From: Heloderma charlesbogerti
Lineage: Eukaryota; Chordata; Lepidosauria; Squamata; Helodermatidae
Assembly (NCBI GenBank): GCA_026122225.1
Contig: JANEZZ010001900.1
Span: 1,200,771-1,264,770 of the forward strand
Length of the DNA: 64,000 nt
Direction: 5' to 3'
Shown: one piece after another, positions 24,745-36,742 of the stretch
Numbering within the stretch: the stretch's first letter is position 1
Layout of the letters: each line of letters starts with the position of its first letter
Program-made: the position numbers and the translations under genes
The notes under the pieces: generated by a model
What the model was told of the DNA's origin: nothing
Database searches by the model: none
The model's input: only the letters and a program-made list of their open reading frames with translations

Positions 24745-25715
24745 ACAAAGTCTTTCTAGATAAAAATCCACTCCTGCTTACCCCAAACTTTCTTCATTTC
24801 AGCAGTATAATTTAGGGTGGGAAGAAGGGAAAGTAATCTTGTTTCTGGTATTTTTAGAATAGTTGGGAGTCAGAAGCCCTTATTCATCTCTACTGCATAC
24901 TATCCAAGGATCTCCCAGTAGACCCAGGTCTACCGTCTGTCCACCCCACGTTATAACTATGTTGTTGAAAACATTGGTCATACTTTTAGGTAACCTAGTT
25001 CTACAGAACTCACAAAGCATGATTATTGTAAAAAGTACCTAACGCAACAGCAAAAAAAATATTTTTGCCTGAATCCATCCTTAGTCTGTTTGTATTAGTA
25101 CCTGCCCCTGTATATGCTGACTGCAGAAAGAACAGTGCCAACTGCATTTTCATAGACATTTTAAACATTTTGGTGTAAGTAGTTAATTTATACCATGATT
25201 TTTGTTGTCTCATGCACATTTATAAAAGTGTGGGGTGTGGGGGAAGCAGGCAAACAGTCCACAAACCTTTAACTAGATACTCGTGGTTGCATTTTGGTCT
25301 CCAGATGCTAATATTTTCACTTGCTGGCTATACACTTACGTACACGTCTGATTTTAATTATGATTTCTAGAGTGTAATTGAAGAAGGTTTCTGAAAAATG
25401 TAAGATGAGACTTCTTGTAAATTACTCTAAGAATGTCTTTTAGTTAATTAATAGAAAATAGGAGCACTTTGAAAATCAAATGTGTAATTTCATTATTGTA
25501 GTTTTTTTTGTTTGATGCACAAACACGGGAAATTAGTAATACATGAATCTGTCTTTAGTTATACATATCTATGAAGGACAACAACAAAAATAACCTACTC
25601 CTTGTCAGCCAAAGATCTCTCATTTTATCTTAGATGTTCATTAAATATGAGTGAATATTTCATTGAAGACTTCACATTATTGTCTGTGTGGTGTTTACCT
25701 TTAATAAGAAAATGG
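24745..25715. other. AT-rich unassigned sequence
   Basis: No gene or recognisable repeat. Sequence complexity is ordinary apart from short A or T runs. Confidence 0.6.
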
Positions 25716-25717
25716 TA

Positions 25718-26020
25718 CTACCAAACCATATTTGAATGAACGGGCGTAATATTCCTGAAAGTTGTTGTCTCAGTTTGTGAGTTTTCTTGAGCAGTACTCT
25801 TAGTGTGCAAATATTTGTATAAAAGCTGCTTTGCACAGATTGGGTTTGGCAGCCTTGGTCTTGTCTTGCTGGCTGGATTTTTTGACATCCTGCGACCCCT
25901 AGTGAGCAATAAAGACTGCCAGCACAGCTGCAGCACCTTTTCCTGTATAGACTCTGCTCTTCTTGGACCTTCCTGTGGACACCTCCATGAGCTAGCAGGC
26001 ATGCAATGAAATGTTTGCAA
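25718..26020 (-). other. 100-codon open frame, unassigned
   Basis: The frame is open for 100 codons; an internal Met at 25,888 starts MSKNPASKTRPRLPNP, a mildly basic stretch recalling the MSK start of genes C and D. The frame is open further upstream, no convincing donor follows and no second exon was found. It may be a relic of the same family or chance. Confidence 0.2.
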
Positions 26021-26619
26021 TGCGCTTATTTTCAGATAAAAACTAGGAATTGGATTTCACGTTCCCTTAGTTGCTATGTCATTGATATGCGTCCTCTAAT
26101 TTTGACTAATAGTTTTATTGCATTGTTGCAACCAACAGAATAAATGGTGTTTAAAAGTGCTGACATAAGATGGTGTGTGGAAAATAAATACTCCTCACAT
26201 GCCACAATAACCTTAAGAAGAAACAGTCATACTATGCAGTTCTAACCTAATGATTTCCATGAGTTAGGACTGCAGTCTTCATGCATGCATAGAAACACTC
26301 CATCACTTTAAACAGAGGTAAATGATCATTTCCCGAAGCCAAGAGAGAGGAAAGAAGTCATCAGAAAGTGAAAGTAAATGAGTAGAGAGAAGGCAAAACA
26401 GCTAAAAATAATCCCCTTTCTTACCAGCAATGTCAAAAGATGCTAACGTAAAAGACACATATCCCTGAACATCCCTATGCGTTTACTTATTTTTAAGAAT
26501 GCAGTGGTCCTATTGGAATTAACAGGATTGAATTCATTGCCATTTTTATAGGATCTTGGCTTTGGAAAAGGGAAGTTACAAACCAGTTTTTGCTTACCAA
26601 AAAATCAGTGTTACACATT

Positions 26620-28618
26620 TTGTTGTTGTTGTTCAGTCGTTAAGTCATGTCTGACTCTTCATGACCCCATGGACCATAGCATGCCAGGCCTTCCTGTCCT
26701 CCGCTCTCTCTCGGAGTGTGCTCAAGTTCATATTCATTGCATTGATGATGCTATCTAGCCATCTCATCCTCTGCTGTCCCCTTCTCCTTTTGCCTTCAAT
26801 CTTTCCCAGCATCAGGGTCTTTTCCAGAGAGTTTTCTCTTCGCATTAGGTGGCCAAAATATTGGAGCTTCAGCTTCAGTATCTGTCCTTCCAATGAGCAC
26901 TCAGGGTTGATTTCCTTTAGGAATGACTGATTTTACCTCCTTGAAGTCCAGGGGACTCGTAAGAGTCTTCTCCAGCACCACAGTTCGAAAGCATCAATTC
27001 TTCAGCGCTCAGCCTTCCTTATAGTCCAGCTCTCACAGCCATACATTATTACTGGGAAAACCATAGCTTTGATTAGACGGACCTTTGTCGGCAAGGTGAT
27101 GTCTCTGCTTCTTCCTATGCTGTCTAGGTTTGCCATAGCTTTCCTCCCAAGGAGCAAGCGTCTTTTAATTTCATGGCTACAGTCACCGGCTGCAGTGATC
27201 TTGGAGCCCAAGAAAGTAAAATCTGTCACTGCTTCCATTTCTTCCCCTTCTATATGCCAGGAAGTGATAGGGCCAGATGCCATGATCTTAGTTTTTTTAA
27301 AGTTGAGTTTCAAACCAGCTTTTGCACTCCTCAACTCCTCTTTCACCCTCAACAAGAGGCTTTTTAGATCCTCTTCGCTTTCTGCCATTAGGGTGGTGTC
27401 GTCTGCATATCGGAGGTTGTTGATAATTCTCCCGGCAATCTTAATTCCGACCTCTGATTCATCCAACCCGGCATTTCTCATGATGTACTCTGCATATAAG
27501 TTAAATAAGCAGGGTGACAATATGCAGCCTTGTCGTACTCCTTTCCCAATTTGGAACCACTCGGTTGTTCCATGTCTGGTTCTTACTGTTGCTTCTTGAC
27601 CCTCGTACAGGTTTCTCAGGAGACAGGTAAGGTGGTCTGGTACTCCCATCACTTTAAGAATTTGCCACAGTTTGTTGTGATCCACACAATCAAAGGCTTT
27701 AGCGTAGTCAATGAAGCAGAAATAGACGTTTTTCTGGAATTCTCTTGCTTTCTCCATGATGCAGCGAATGTTGGCGATTTGATCTCTAGTTCCTCTGCCT
27801 CTTCGAAACCCAGCTTGTACTTCCGGTAGTTCTCGGTTCACATACTGCTGAAGCCTAGCTTGTAGGATTTTGAGCATCACCTTGCTGGCATGTGAAATGA
27901 GCGCAATGGTGCGGTAGTTTGAACACTCTTTGGCGTTGCCCTTCTTTGGAATTGGAATGTAAACTGACCTTTTCCAGTCTTGCGGCCATTGTTGAGTGTT
28001 CCAAATTTGTTGGCATATTGAATGCAGCACTTTAACAGCATCATCTTGTAGGATTTTAAATAGCTCAGCTGGAAGACTGTCATCTCCGCTAGCTTTGTTG
28101 TTAGTAATTCTTCCTAAGGCCCACTTGACTTCACTCTCTAGGATGTCCGGCTCAAGTTCAGTGACCACACTATCATGGCTATCAGGGACATTAAGATCTT
28201 TCCTGTATAGTTCTTCTGTGTATTCTTTCCACCTGTTCTTAATCTCATCTGCATCTGTTAGGTCCCTACCTTCTTTGTCCTTTATCATGCCCGTCTTTGC
28301 ACAAAACGTTCCCTTGAGATCTCCAATTTTCTTGAAGAGATCTCTAGTCTTTCCCATTCTGTTGTTTTCCTCGATTTCTTTGCATTGTTCATTTAAGAAG
28401 GCCTTCTTGTCTCTCCTTGCTATTCTCTGGAACTCTGCATTCAGTTGGATATATCTTCCCCTTTCTCCCTTGCTTTTCGCTTCCCTTCTTTCCTCAGCTA
28501 CTTGTAAAGCCTCATCAGACAGCCACTTTGCTTTCTTGCATTTCTTTTTCTTTGAGATGGATTTCGTTGCTGCCTCTTGAACAATGTTACGGACCTCCGT
28601 CACAGGCAATTTAGGGCA
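26620..28618 (-). mobile_element. RTE-BovB LINE, 5'-truncated
   Basis: Retrotransposon encoding an RTE-clade reverse transcriptase. A 535-codon frame (27,002-28,609, minus) contains the expected RT order: YRTIALIS, AGFRRGRGTRDQI, IDYAKAFDCVDHNKLW, GVRQGCILSPCLFN, the catalytic LRYADDTTLMAE box and FLGSKIT. The C-terminal part continues in another frame at 26,645-26,893 (LKLKLQYFGHLMRR), so at least one frameshift lies near 26,900-27,000. The 3' end, on the left, carries the typical (CAACAA)-type tail after the MVHGVMKSQT-coding end. The endonuclease half is missing, so the copy is immobile. BovB is known for horizontal spread between squamates, ruminants and ticks. Confidence 0.93.
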
Positions 28619-28619
28619 A

Positions 28620-28880
28620 GAGAAGGTTCATGGTTATTTCAGAACATTTGCAATGATCACATCTTGATGAATGTCAAGTCATGACTGGGCCATCAGAAGG
28701 AGAGGAATTGCAGTCAGGCACTCTCCATCATGCCTGGATACAACACCACCCCTGCTACCAACTACCACTGCTGAGGATTTCAGATGATGACAACAAAACC
28801 CTTCCACCGTGTTTCGATCTAACTCATTGACCTGCTGAACTTTGCAACTAAGGAGCTAGTGCCTGAATTGATTTTTCCCC
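28620..28880. other. unassigned sequence
   Basis: No gene recognised. It separates the truncated 5' end of BovB from a short retroelement tail. Confidence 0.5.
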
Positions 28881-29045
28881 GCCTCCTACCCAATTCCCTT
28901 TCCTTTTGTGCCGTGTCTTTTAGATTGTAAGCCTGTGGGCAGGGACTGCCTTATTTCTTATCTCTTTAAGCTGTTCTGTGAGCTTTTTTGTCTGAAGGGT
29001 GGGATAAAAATGCTAGCTATAAATGAATGAATGAATGAATGGTAT
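28880..29045 (+). mobile_element. short retroelement 3' end with (AATG)n tail
   Basis: TTTTAGATTGTAAGCCTGTG, GCAGGGACTGCC, then GGGATAAAAATG and (AATG)n at 29,018-29,041. The same 3' sequence occurs at 50,800-50,945 with a poly(A) tail. It is a SINE or LINE 3' end of unspecified family. Confidence 0.6.
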
Positions 29046-29484
29046 TAACAGTTCAAGCCTGTGGACATCTACTCAGAAGTAAGTCCCACTGAGTTCTACA
29101 TAAGTGTATTTAGGATCACAGCATAAGAGAACTTGTGAAACCTTTACAATTGGTTAAAGTTCCAGCTGTGTAGGGGGTTGCATGGGAGAGGATCTCAAAC
29201 TAGGGCTCCCAGTGGTCAGGGGGAGTGCAAAGTGCAAACCCACCCAAAATAAGTTGTATCCCCAAGCCTGGATCAGCTGATCCCCCAATCAATTGCATTT
29301 CCATCTTATCTGGATTTTATTTCAATGTGTTCCCCTACATCCAGCCCCTCAAAGTCCCAGCCACTGATTTAGGGTTTCCACTGCCCACCTAGGGTCATGG
29401 TCATAGAGCAGAGTAGCAGTCCTCACACCAACTTCTGGGATCTGTTCTCTTAATAATTACCAGAACCATGTCAACACATTTCCT

Positions 29485-29830
29485 CCTCGTCCTTTCCCTG
29501 CAAAGTGGTCCAGAAGGATACCATGGTTGATGGTATCAAAAGCCAGTGAGAGATCCAGAAGAATCAACAGGGTCACACTCCCCTTTGCCTATCTGCCAGT
29601 ACAAACTGTACCCTGTGGCAACCAAATCCAGCCTGAATAAGATCTAGACAATTAGTTTCATTTGGAAAATGTGGAGCTGGGTCAACACAATGCACTCACG
29701 CACCTTGTCCAAGAATGGAATAATCAAAAGTGGATGGTGATATTTCATATCAGAGTGGCTCAAATATGACTTTGTCAACACCTGGTGTAAATGACCTCGC
29801 CACTCAGAAAAGCTCCATTGGCCAGCAATG
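29485..29830 (-). mobile_element. L2-clade RT fragment
   Basis: The reverse complement reads GCTTTTGATACCATCAACCA then TGGTATCCTTCTGGACCACT, encoding the FDTINHGILLDH segment of an L2-type reverse transcriptase. It is opposite in orientation to the L2 that follows. Heavily decayed. Confidence 0.6.
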
Positions 29831-29894
29831 AGAAGACTATGGAGAGGGAAGATTTCTTTGCCCATCACCATCATAGATAGGCTCACTATCAAGC

Positions 29895-31945
29895 CTACTC
29901 TGTGGCGGTGAAGGTGGCAAAGAGACAGTTCTTCTCCACCAGCATTGCATCTTCTCAGTGTCAACCAGCGGACATTTTCCAAGTGGTTTGCGGCCTGTTA
30001 CATTCTGGGCCAGGGAGAGAGACAGTGGAACTCTTGGTGGCACTCTGTGATGATTTTGCAAGGCACTTTGAAGATAAAGTCACTCAGATTCGTCATGAAT
30101 TGGACACCACGATTAATGCAGTTCCATTGGTAGAGGTGTTCAGAGCACCGTCTGGTCCAGTTTTATAGGATGAGTTTCAGTTATTGAGGCCTGAGGATGC
30201 GGACAAGGTGCTTGGCCAAGTCCGATCGACCACTTGTGTGCTTGACCCTTGCCCTTCATGGCTCATTACATCAAACAAGGAGGGGATGTCCAGCTGGGTC
30301 CAGGAGGCTGTAAATTCCTCCTTGAGAGAGGGAATGGTGCCTGCCACTTTAAAAGAGGCGGTAATTAGACCACTCCTGAAAAAGCCTAACCTGGACCCAG
30401 AGGATGTTAACAATTCTAGGCCAGTGATCCCCTTCCTGGGCAAGGTGCTTAGCGGGTGGTTGTAGGACAGCTCCAGGCACTGTTGAATGAAACGGATTAT
30501 CTAGATCCATTTCAATCAGGCTTCACGCCTGGTGCCTTGGTCGCCCTGTGGGATGACCTCTGCCAGGAGAGGGACAGGGGGAGTGTGACCCTGTTGATTC
30601 TCCAGGACCTCTCAGCGGTTTTCGATACCTTTGACCATGGTATCCTTCTGGATAGGTTGTCTGGGTTGGGAGTTGGAGGCACTGCACTGCAGTGGTTCCG
30701 CTCCTACTTGGATGGCTGATTCCAGAAGGTGGTGCTGGGGGATTATTGCTCTGTGCCATGGCAATTGTGCCATGGGATTCCACAGGGCTCTATTTTATCC
30801 CCCATGATGTTTAACATCTACATGAAACTGCTGAGGGAGGTTATCCGGAGGTGTGGGCTGACATGCCATCAATATGCGGGTGATACCCAGCTCTACCTCT
30901 CTTTCTCATCAAACCCAGGTGAGGCAGTGGCTGTTCTGAATCAGTGCCTGGGCACCATAATAGACTGGATGAGGGCCAATAAACTGAAACTCAATCCAGA
31001 CATGACAGAGGTACTGTTGGTGGGTGGTTCATCTGCCTGGCTAGGTGATATTCAACCTGTTCTGGAGGGGGTTGCACTCCCCATAAAGGATCACGTCCAT
31101 AGTTTGCGGGTGCTCCTGGACCCAGAACTGTCACTTGAGGCACAGGTGAACTCAGTGGCACAGAGCACTTTCTATCAGCTTAGGCTGGTATACCAACTAC
31201 TCCCTTATCTGGACAGAGATAGCCTAGCTACAGTTATCCATGCTCTGATAACTTCTCGTCTGGACTACTGCAGTGCATTTTACATGGGGCTGCCTTTGAA
31301 AACGGTCCAGAAACTTCAGCTGGTCCAAAATAGGACAGCAAGATTGTTAACTGGGACTGGCCAGTGAGCTCCTATTATGCCAGTCCATTTCCGGGCCCGA
31401 TTCAAAGTGCTGGTATTAACATTTAAAGCCCTTAACGGCTTGGGGCCAGGTTATCTGAAGGATCGCCTCCTCCCATATGTGCCTGCCCAGACCTTAAGAT
31501 GATCCTCAGTGGCCCTTCTCCGTGAGCCCCCGCCAAAGGAAGTGAGGCAGCCAGGCAGGTGGCTACTAGGAGGAGGGCTTTTTCTGCTGTAGCACCCCGG
31601 CTGTGGAATGAGCTCCCTAGTGAGGTTCGCCTGGCACCTACATTGTATTCCTTTCGGCGCCAGGTGAAGACCTTTTTATTTTCCCAGGCATTTTAGCATT
31701 TTAGCTTTCTAGACTTTTAGCTTTGCTATTTTAAATCTGTATTTTAAATTCCTGCACTGCTGCTAGGTTTTATTGTGGTTGTATTGTTATATTGTGGTTT
31801 TAATGTTCTATATATTTTAAATTGTTTTATTGTGTGCCATTTGGTTTTAATTTTTGTGAACCGCCCAGAGAGCTTCAGCTATTGGGTGGTATAGAAATGA
31901 AATGAAATGAAAAAATAAATAAATAAATAAATAAATAAATAAAAT
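29895..31945 (+). mobile_element. L2-clade LINE, decayed, 3' half
   Basis: The open pieces at 29,902-30,168, 30,184-30,465, 30,456-30,719 and 30,729-31,367 together give an L2/CR1-group reverse transcriptase: GMVPATLKEAVIRPLLKKPN, FQSGFTPG, DLSAVFDTFDHGILLDRL, IPQGSILSPMMFNIYM, HQYAGDTQLYLSF, LRVLLDPELS and the C-terminal TSRLDYCSAFYMGLP. A stop at 30,717 and frame changes break it, and the catalytic YADD is YAGD. The 3' end has CCGCCCAGAGAGCTTCAGC and an (AAAT)n tail at about 31,906-31,943. Inactive. Confidence 0.85.
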
Positions 31946-31954
31946 AGAGGAGGT

Positions 31955-32833
31955 CAGGAGTACAGAACGTCTTTCAGCCCAAAAGCCAAATTCCATTTCA
32001 GAGACACTCTCAGAGGCTGCATTCCAGTGGTGGGCATGGCCAATGGCAAAAGGGGGAGGGGTAAAAATACCAGCAAATTTTAGCTTAAAGCTCTTACTGC
32101 CTGTAACTAATTTATTTATTTATATTTTTTTTATTTCATTTTTAGCCAAAGGTCTCTGGGCGGTTCACAAAATTAAAACCACAAACAATACAACAGAAAA
32201 TAGAATATAAAATAGAATAGAATAAAAATACAACCACAGTAAAACTTCGCAGCTGTGCAAATATTTAAAATGCAATAGAAGATCTAAGACAGCCGAGCTA
32301 AAAAAAACCCTAGAATACTAAAATGCGAATAATGCCTAGGAAAATAAAAAACCTTTACCTGGTACCAGAAAGAGTACAATATAGGTGCCAGGTTAACCTC
32401 TCTAGGGTGCTCATTCCACAGCCAGGGTGCCACAGCAGAAAAGGCCCTCTTCCTGGTAGCCACCGGCCTTACTTCCTTTGACAGGGGCTCCCAGAGAAGG
32501 ACCCCTGAAGATGTTCTTAGGGTCCAGGCAGGCACATATGGGAGAAGGCAATCCTTCAGATAACCTGGGCCCCAGCTGTTTAGGGCTCTGAACGCTAATA
32601 CCAGCATTTTGAATTGGGCCCAGAAAGGTACTGGCAGCCAGTGCAGCTTGGAAAGTAGGGGAGACAGTTCAACCTTTTACAATGTGGGGGGAAACTGCAC
32701 AACGATCAGTGGTTGGGTGAAAGGGGCTGTAGCCAGGGGAAGGGTGTATGGCCATCTGGGAAATCCTGGAGAGCTAGACTGGGACTCCAGGTGGGCCAGA
32801 TTTGGCCCCCATGCCTGAGATTCTACATCCCTG
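31955..32833. mobile_element. hAT-type element containing a nested L2 fragment
   Basis: Termini CAGGAGTACAGAA (31,955) and TTCTACATCCCTG (to 32,833) are imperfect hAT-like inverted repeats. Flanks GAGGAGGT (31,947-31,954) and GAGCAGGT (32,834-32,841) match at seven of eight bases. No transposase. An L2 3' end sits inside in reverse. Confidence 0.65.
32105..32645 (-). mobile_element. L2 LINE 3' end nested in a hAT element
   Basis: The minus strand encodes LVLAFRALNSWGPGYLKDCL, then LPYVPAWTLRTS and WNEHPREVNLAP, the C-terminal end of an L2-type RT protein, followed by the L2 3' end with CCGCCCAGAGACC and an AAATAAAT-type tail to the left. A second, less truncated copy of the same family lies immediately to the left on the plus strand. 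Confidence 0.8.
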
Positions 32834-32844
32834 GAGCAGGTCCT

Positions 32845-34750
32845 GGAATGTTCTCTAATCCATAATTGGGTTCATCAAACTTTTCCTTCAAAATCATTCT
32901 GTCTTGTTCCCTTTCCTCACATTTCTGCCTTTGAAATTTGACCTCCTGTCTACTTTGGTGTATATTACCTGTTGTTTGCCCTTCTGACCTTTGATTGCTG
33001 CTCTTGGGAACTTGACCCTTGCCTAGACTCATCTGTGCTACTCTCCTCTGGCCCAGTCCGACTGAGAGCTGGCTCTCCTCTCCCATCCCTGTCCAGGAAA
33101 TAGAATGCTGAGTGTTTTGTGGCCCAAGCCCCTGAAAGCCTGGCTGTTTGTGTTATGGAACTATGGAAAGTTTGAAGGCTGCTGTTTAGCTTATCCACCA
33201 AGCCTACAATTATCTCCTTCCACCTGTTAAAGCCTCATTTAATATGACCCTTCCTTCCCTGTTATTTCTAAGCTGCATAGGTGGTGATTTTCAGACAAAA
33301 GCATGCTATTTTGCCCCTAACTGGCTGGTAACTACCTGTTCCCTGTTGTATAAACTTTTCTTGAGAAGTTCTTTATCAGAAGGATATTTTTATGACCAGA
33401 TCTGTTGCCATTTAATTAAAAGAAGAGGCTATCCTTTTTATACAGGATACAATATGGCCATGAGAGTCATTACTTGTGTAACATTTTAGCTGATGGTACG
33501 TGAAATGTCAGGAGTAGCATCAGACAGGATTAGTAATGGACAACATTTGAACATACCAGCTTGAAGAGAAAATAAGGTTCATGAATCATCATGCCTAGAA
33601 TTCTTCAGTCTTGTCCAGAATCAGGGGTATCAACATTAAAACACCAGAAATTTCCCTCATTAAGTCAAAGGGAAAGGGCATTGGGGGAATGTGATGGTAC
33701 AGGTTAAGTAACACCAGTATTGTGCCATTGTACACATTTCTTCTATGGCAAGAAGATATTCAAGAAGTGGAGAACATAGAGAGGGAGGCATAGGAATAGC
33801 CAAGAAAAATATGAGCACTGAGGTACGCCATTCCTCTCACTGAAGTAGTCAGAGATTTCAGCTTGTCAAGCTTTAGCTTATGCTCACTGTTCATTTACTG
33901 AGTCTTTGCAAACAGGACCAAGATGTAGCCCATTAAGTAAATAACTGTGTTCTTGGTATTTGTCAATGAAAGCAATTTGTGATGGTGCCTGCCATCACAT
34001 CCAGTGGTGTTAGTAGAGTTACATTTAAGCAATCAATCACTGGCACTGTATGATGTATGTTATATATCCTCTCCTCCTCTTTATGCTTAAATATATTGTA
34101 TATTATCTGTAGATGTCAGCATTAATTTATGCCACTAAACTAAATTATACATTTCCCCATGTCAAAAAAATACAGTTGTCATGTTTATTGTTAGAATCTA
34201 ACTATGTACTGGCAGATCATCATGTATGATAAGCCCTGTCAACAAATTCCACAATAGTAGCTATAAATAAAATAGCAACAAATTAAGCACAGGATAATTC
34301 CATTTCATTTTCATTTGATTTTTGTACAAAAGATATCACACTCTGAGCACAAATGAGCATTGTGCACTATTTCAACAACAGTTCTAGATCTCAACAGTCT
34401 ATAATTCTCTGTATTTGTTGAGGATCTTTTTTACAATAGTCCTTGTTTTACTTCCAAACTACTTGCAACTGTAGCTTTTATTTAAAGCGAAGAAAAAGTC
34501 AAGCAAGATTATCTAGCTAGCTAGTATCTATACCAGTGAACAAAATATTGGCTATGATTCTGGGGCTGTGTCTCATTGGGTTGTCATTGGACAATGACAA
34601 AGCTAGTTGGGTAGTCTTGGACAAATCATACTCAGCCCAGTCCAACTAACGTCACTGGGAGAATACAAAAAAGCAAGAGTATATTATAATAACCTGTCTT
34701 GAATCTCTGGGATAGGGGTGGAAAAGAAATATAAATAAATAAAACAGTTA
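32845..34750. other. unassigned intergenic sequence
   Basis: Contains two overlapping minus-strand frames at 32,823-33,201 with a Ser/Glu/Gln-rich translation (PEESSTDESRQGSSSQEQQS) but no start, splice or domain support. The rest is AT-rich and featureless by eye. Confidence 0.45.
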
Positions 34751-34755
34751 ATTAA

Positions 34756-35152
34756 GGGAGCAATCCTATGGCCGCTAGTCAGTGGCTAGACTAGGCCAGG
34801 ATATCTGGTTTTCTGGAAACTGACCTTCCTCCACTTCTGCGCTGCCTGTGAGGCAGCACAGAAAATCCCCCTGCTCCGTGCTCACAAGAGGAGCGTGGAG
34901 TGGCCAAAATGGGGTGTTCCTGGGGGGCATTCCTGGGTGGGGGGGCAGAAATGCCGGTACGACACATCCAATGTGTCGTACGGCAGCCTCCTCCCCCTCT
35001 CTGCCCTCCCACAGCTAGACAACCACAATTGGCTGTCTAGCCAAAAATGCAGGGCAGGAGGAGCATGGGGGGAACAATCCCCTCCGTGCTTCTCCTGCCT
35101 TGCATTGGATAGGCAGTCACCTCCACGTTTGGGGGTGCATAGGATTACGCCC
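34756..35152. mobile_element. Harbinger-like MITE with TAA duplication
   Basis: Inverted termini GGGAGCAATCCTATG and CATAGGATTACGCCC are flanked by TAA at 34,753-34,755 and 35,153-35,155. The interior GC-rich body aligns with the reverse complement of 7,251-7,625, including GCCTGTGAGGCAGC, TACGACACATCCAATGTGTC and CTTGCATTGGATAGG blocks. Confidence 0.75.
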
Positions 35153-35154
35153 TA

Positions 35155-35805
35155 AAAGAACTGACAGTTTAGATTCTAAACTTAGCTGTAAATAAATCTA
35201 AATAGCTGAGTTACGAACAACAACAAAAAGTTGAGGAACAAAGCAAAACTCCTAGGCAGGCATCTGAAGCATCAATCTCTGCATTTATTTGCACTAGAAT
35301 TATCATTTTATTCTGTAGCTGTGAAGCTAGGGAGAATCCACTCATTCTGGCTGTAGACCAATATATTCAAGTGAGTTATATTTTAATTCACACTTGACTT
35401 TGACATGACTGTAACTCTGAGTACACTGTCTTTAAAAGATGTTGGTTTTGGAAATTTGGATTAATATGAAGCAATTGTGCTGGTTACTTGTGTGTGTGAT
35501 TTTTTTGGTAACCTTTCTTCTCTCTTCCTCCCTCCTTCCCTCTCTCACTGATAAATGTAATATCTGTAACATGTGGAGAATTGTACAGAATTATTTTTAG
35601 GTTGTCTCAGAAGTACTTGGAACTATTAATGGTGCAAGACAACGCTGAGCTTTCTCTGACTCTGTGGCTGTGGAGCATTGTCTACACCATAGACTTAGCC
35701 TTGGGCTATAGAATATACAAGTGAATATGGATAGCCAAGCCTATAAGACAACAACTGAGCATTGAAAAGGAAAGTAATGGAGTCAATGTTTCTTTCCTAA
35801 GCCCA
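35155..35805. other. AT-rich unassigned sequence
   Basis: No gene or repeat recognised beyond a pyrimidine-rich TCTCTTCCTCCCTCC stretch near 35,520. Confidence 0.5.
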
Positions 35806-35997
35806 TATGCATATGGAGCTGCCTTATACCAAGTGAACATTGGTGCATGTGACTTGCTATTATCCACACTGACTGGCAACAGCTCTCCAGGGTTCCAGGT
35901 AGGAGTCTTTTCCATCCTTACCTGGAGATGCCAGGGATTAAATTTGGGACCTTTTTCTTGCAAAGCACATGCTCCACAACTGAGCTATGGCTTCAGT
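35805..35997 (-). mobile_element. tRNA-derived SINE
   Basis: On the minus strand it starts with the tRNA-like head: CATAGCTCAGTTGTGGAGCA (A-box), TGCTTTGCAAGAAAAAGG, then TTTAATCCCTGG (B-box-like), followed by the SINE body CATCTCCAGGTAAGGATGG and AAGGCAGCTCC. The tRNA-derived head is better preserved than in the copy at 2.8 kb. Confidence 0.8.
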
Positions 35998-35999
35998 TG

Positions 36000-36740
36000 A
36001 TTCTAAAATGTAGATGTAAAGGCAGAGCTCAGCTACACACCCTCACCCACAGTGGACAGAGCATAGGACTTGAGTTGGTGTCTATGCCAACTGCAGTCGT
36101 AAATCTGTGTTCAAATAAAATTCAGGCAGAAATGGCTCCCAATAGTTTTTAGAAGCTTTTTTTTTAATGGGGCAAATAGCAGCTTTTGCGGGGGGGGGGG
36201 TGATTTTCAGCAGGGAAGCAGAGCAGAAAAGCGAACACCCTTTTGTCCACAATCTGGATTGGGGCACTAGCATCTGCTTTTTTAAAGAAGGAGACATGGC
36301 CAGTCCTTGGTATCAAATTCAAAATGTGTTCAGGTCATGTGTAGTTTGATCCTAAGTTGACCCTTTTGAGACCTAATTGAGAACTCCTAGGGATCTAATA
36401 GCAGCCCGAGCCAAGAATACATACATTTGAGGTGGTCCACCTAGCACCTTGAGTATTATGTGTAATTCTAATTTTATACACAAAAGAGGATATAGTAAGG
36501 CAGCACAATTATTAGTGATAAGAATGATGTCCCAATCAATTCAGGCTAGTCTGAATTATGGACATATAATTCAGTATATTGCCACATTTATATATACAAT
36601 ATATGCACATGCAGAATAAAGGGAACAATAAAAAGTAAGGTTTCCATATTATTTAGTCTCAGTGTTTGAGCTGTGAGTCTTGTTCCAGACTCCTCCTTGA
36701 TCCTGAACGCCTTCTGATCCCAACTCAGGTAAGAGGCACA
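36000..36740. other. unassigned sequence
   Basis: A 10-bp G run near 36,190 and AT-rich stretches; open frames are short and unsupported. Confidence 0.5.
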
Positions 36741-36742
36741 AC

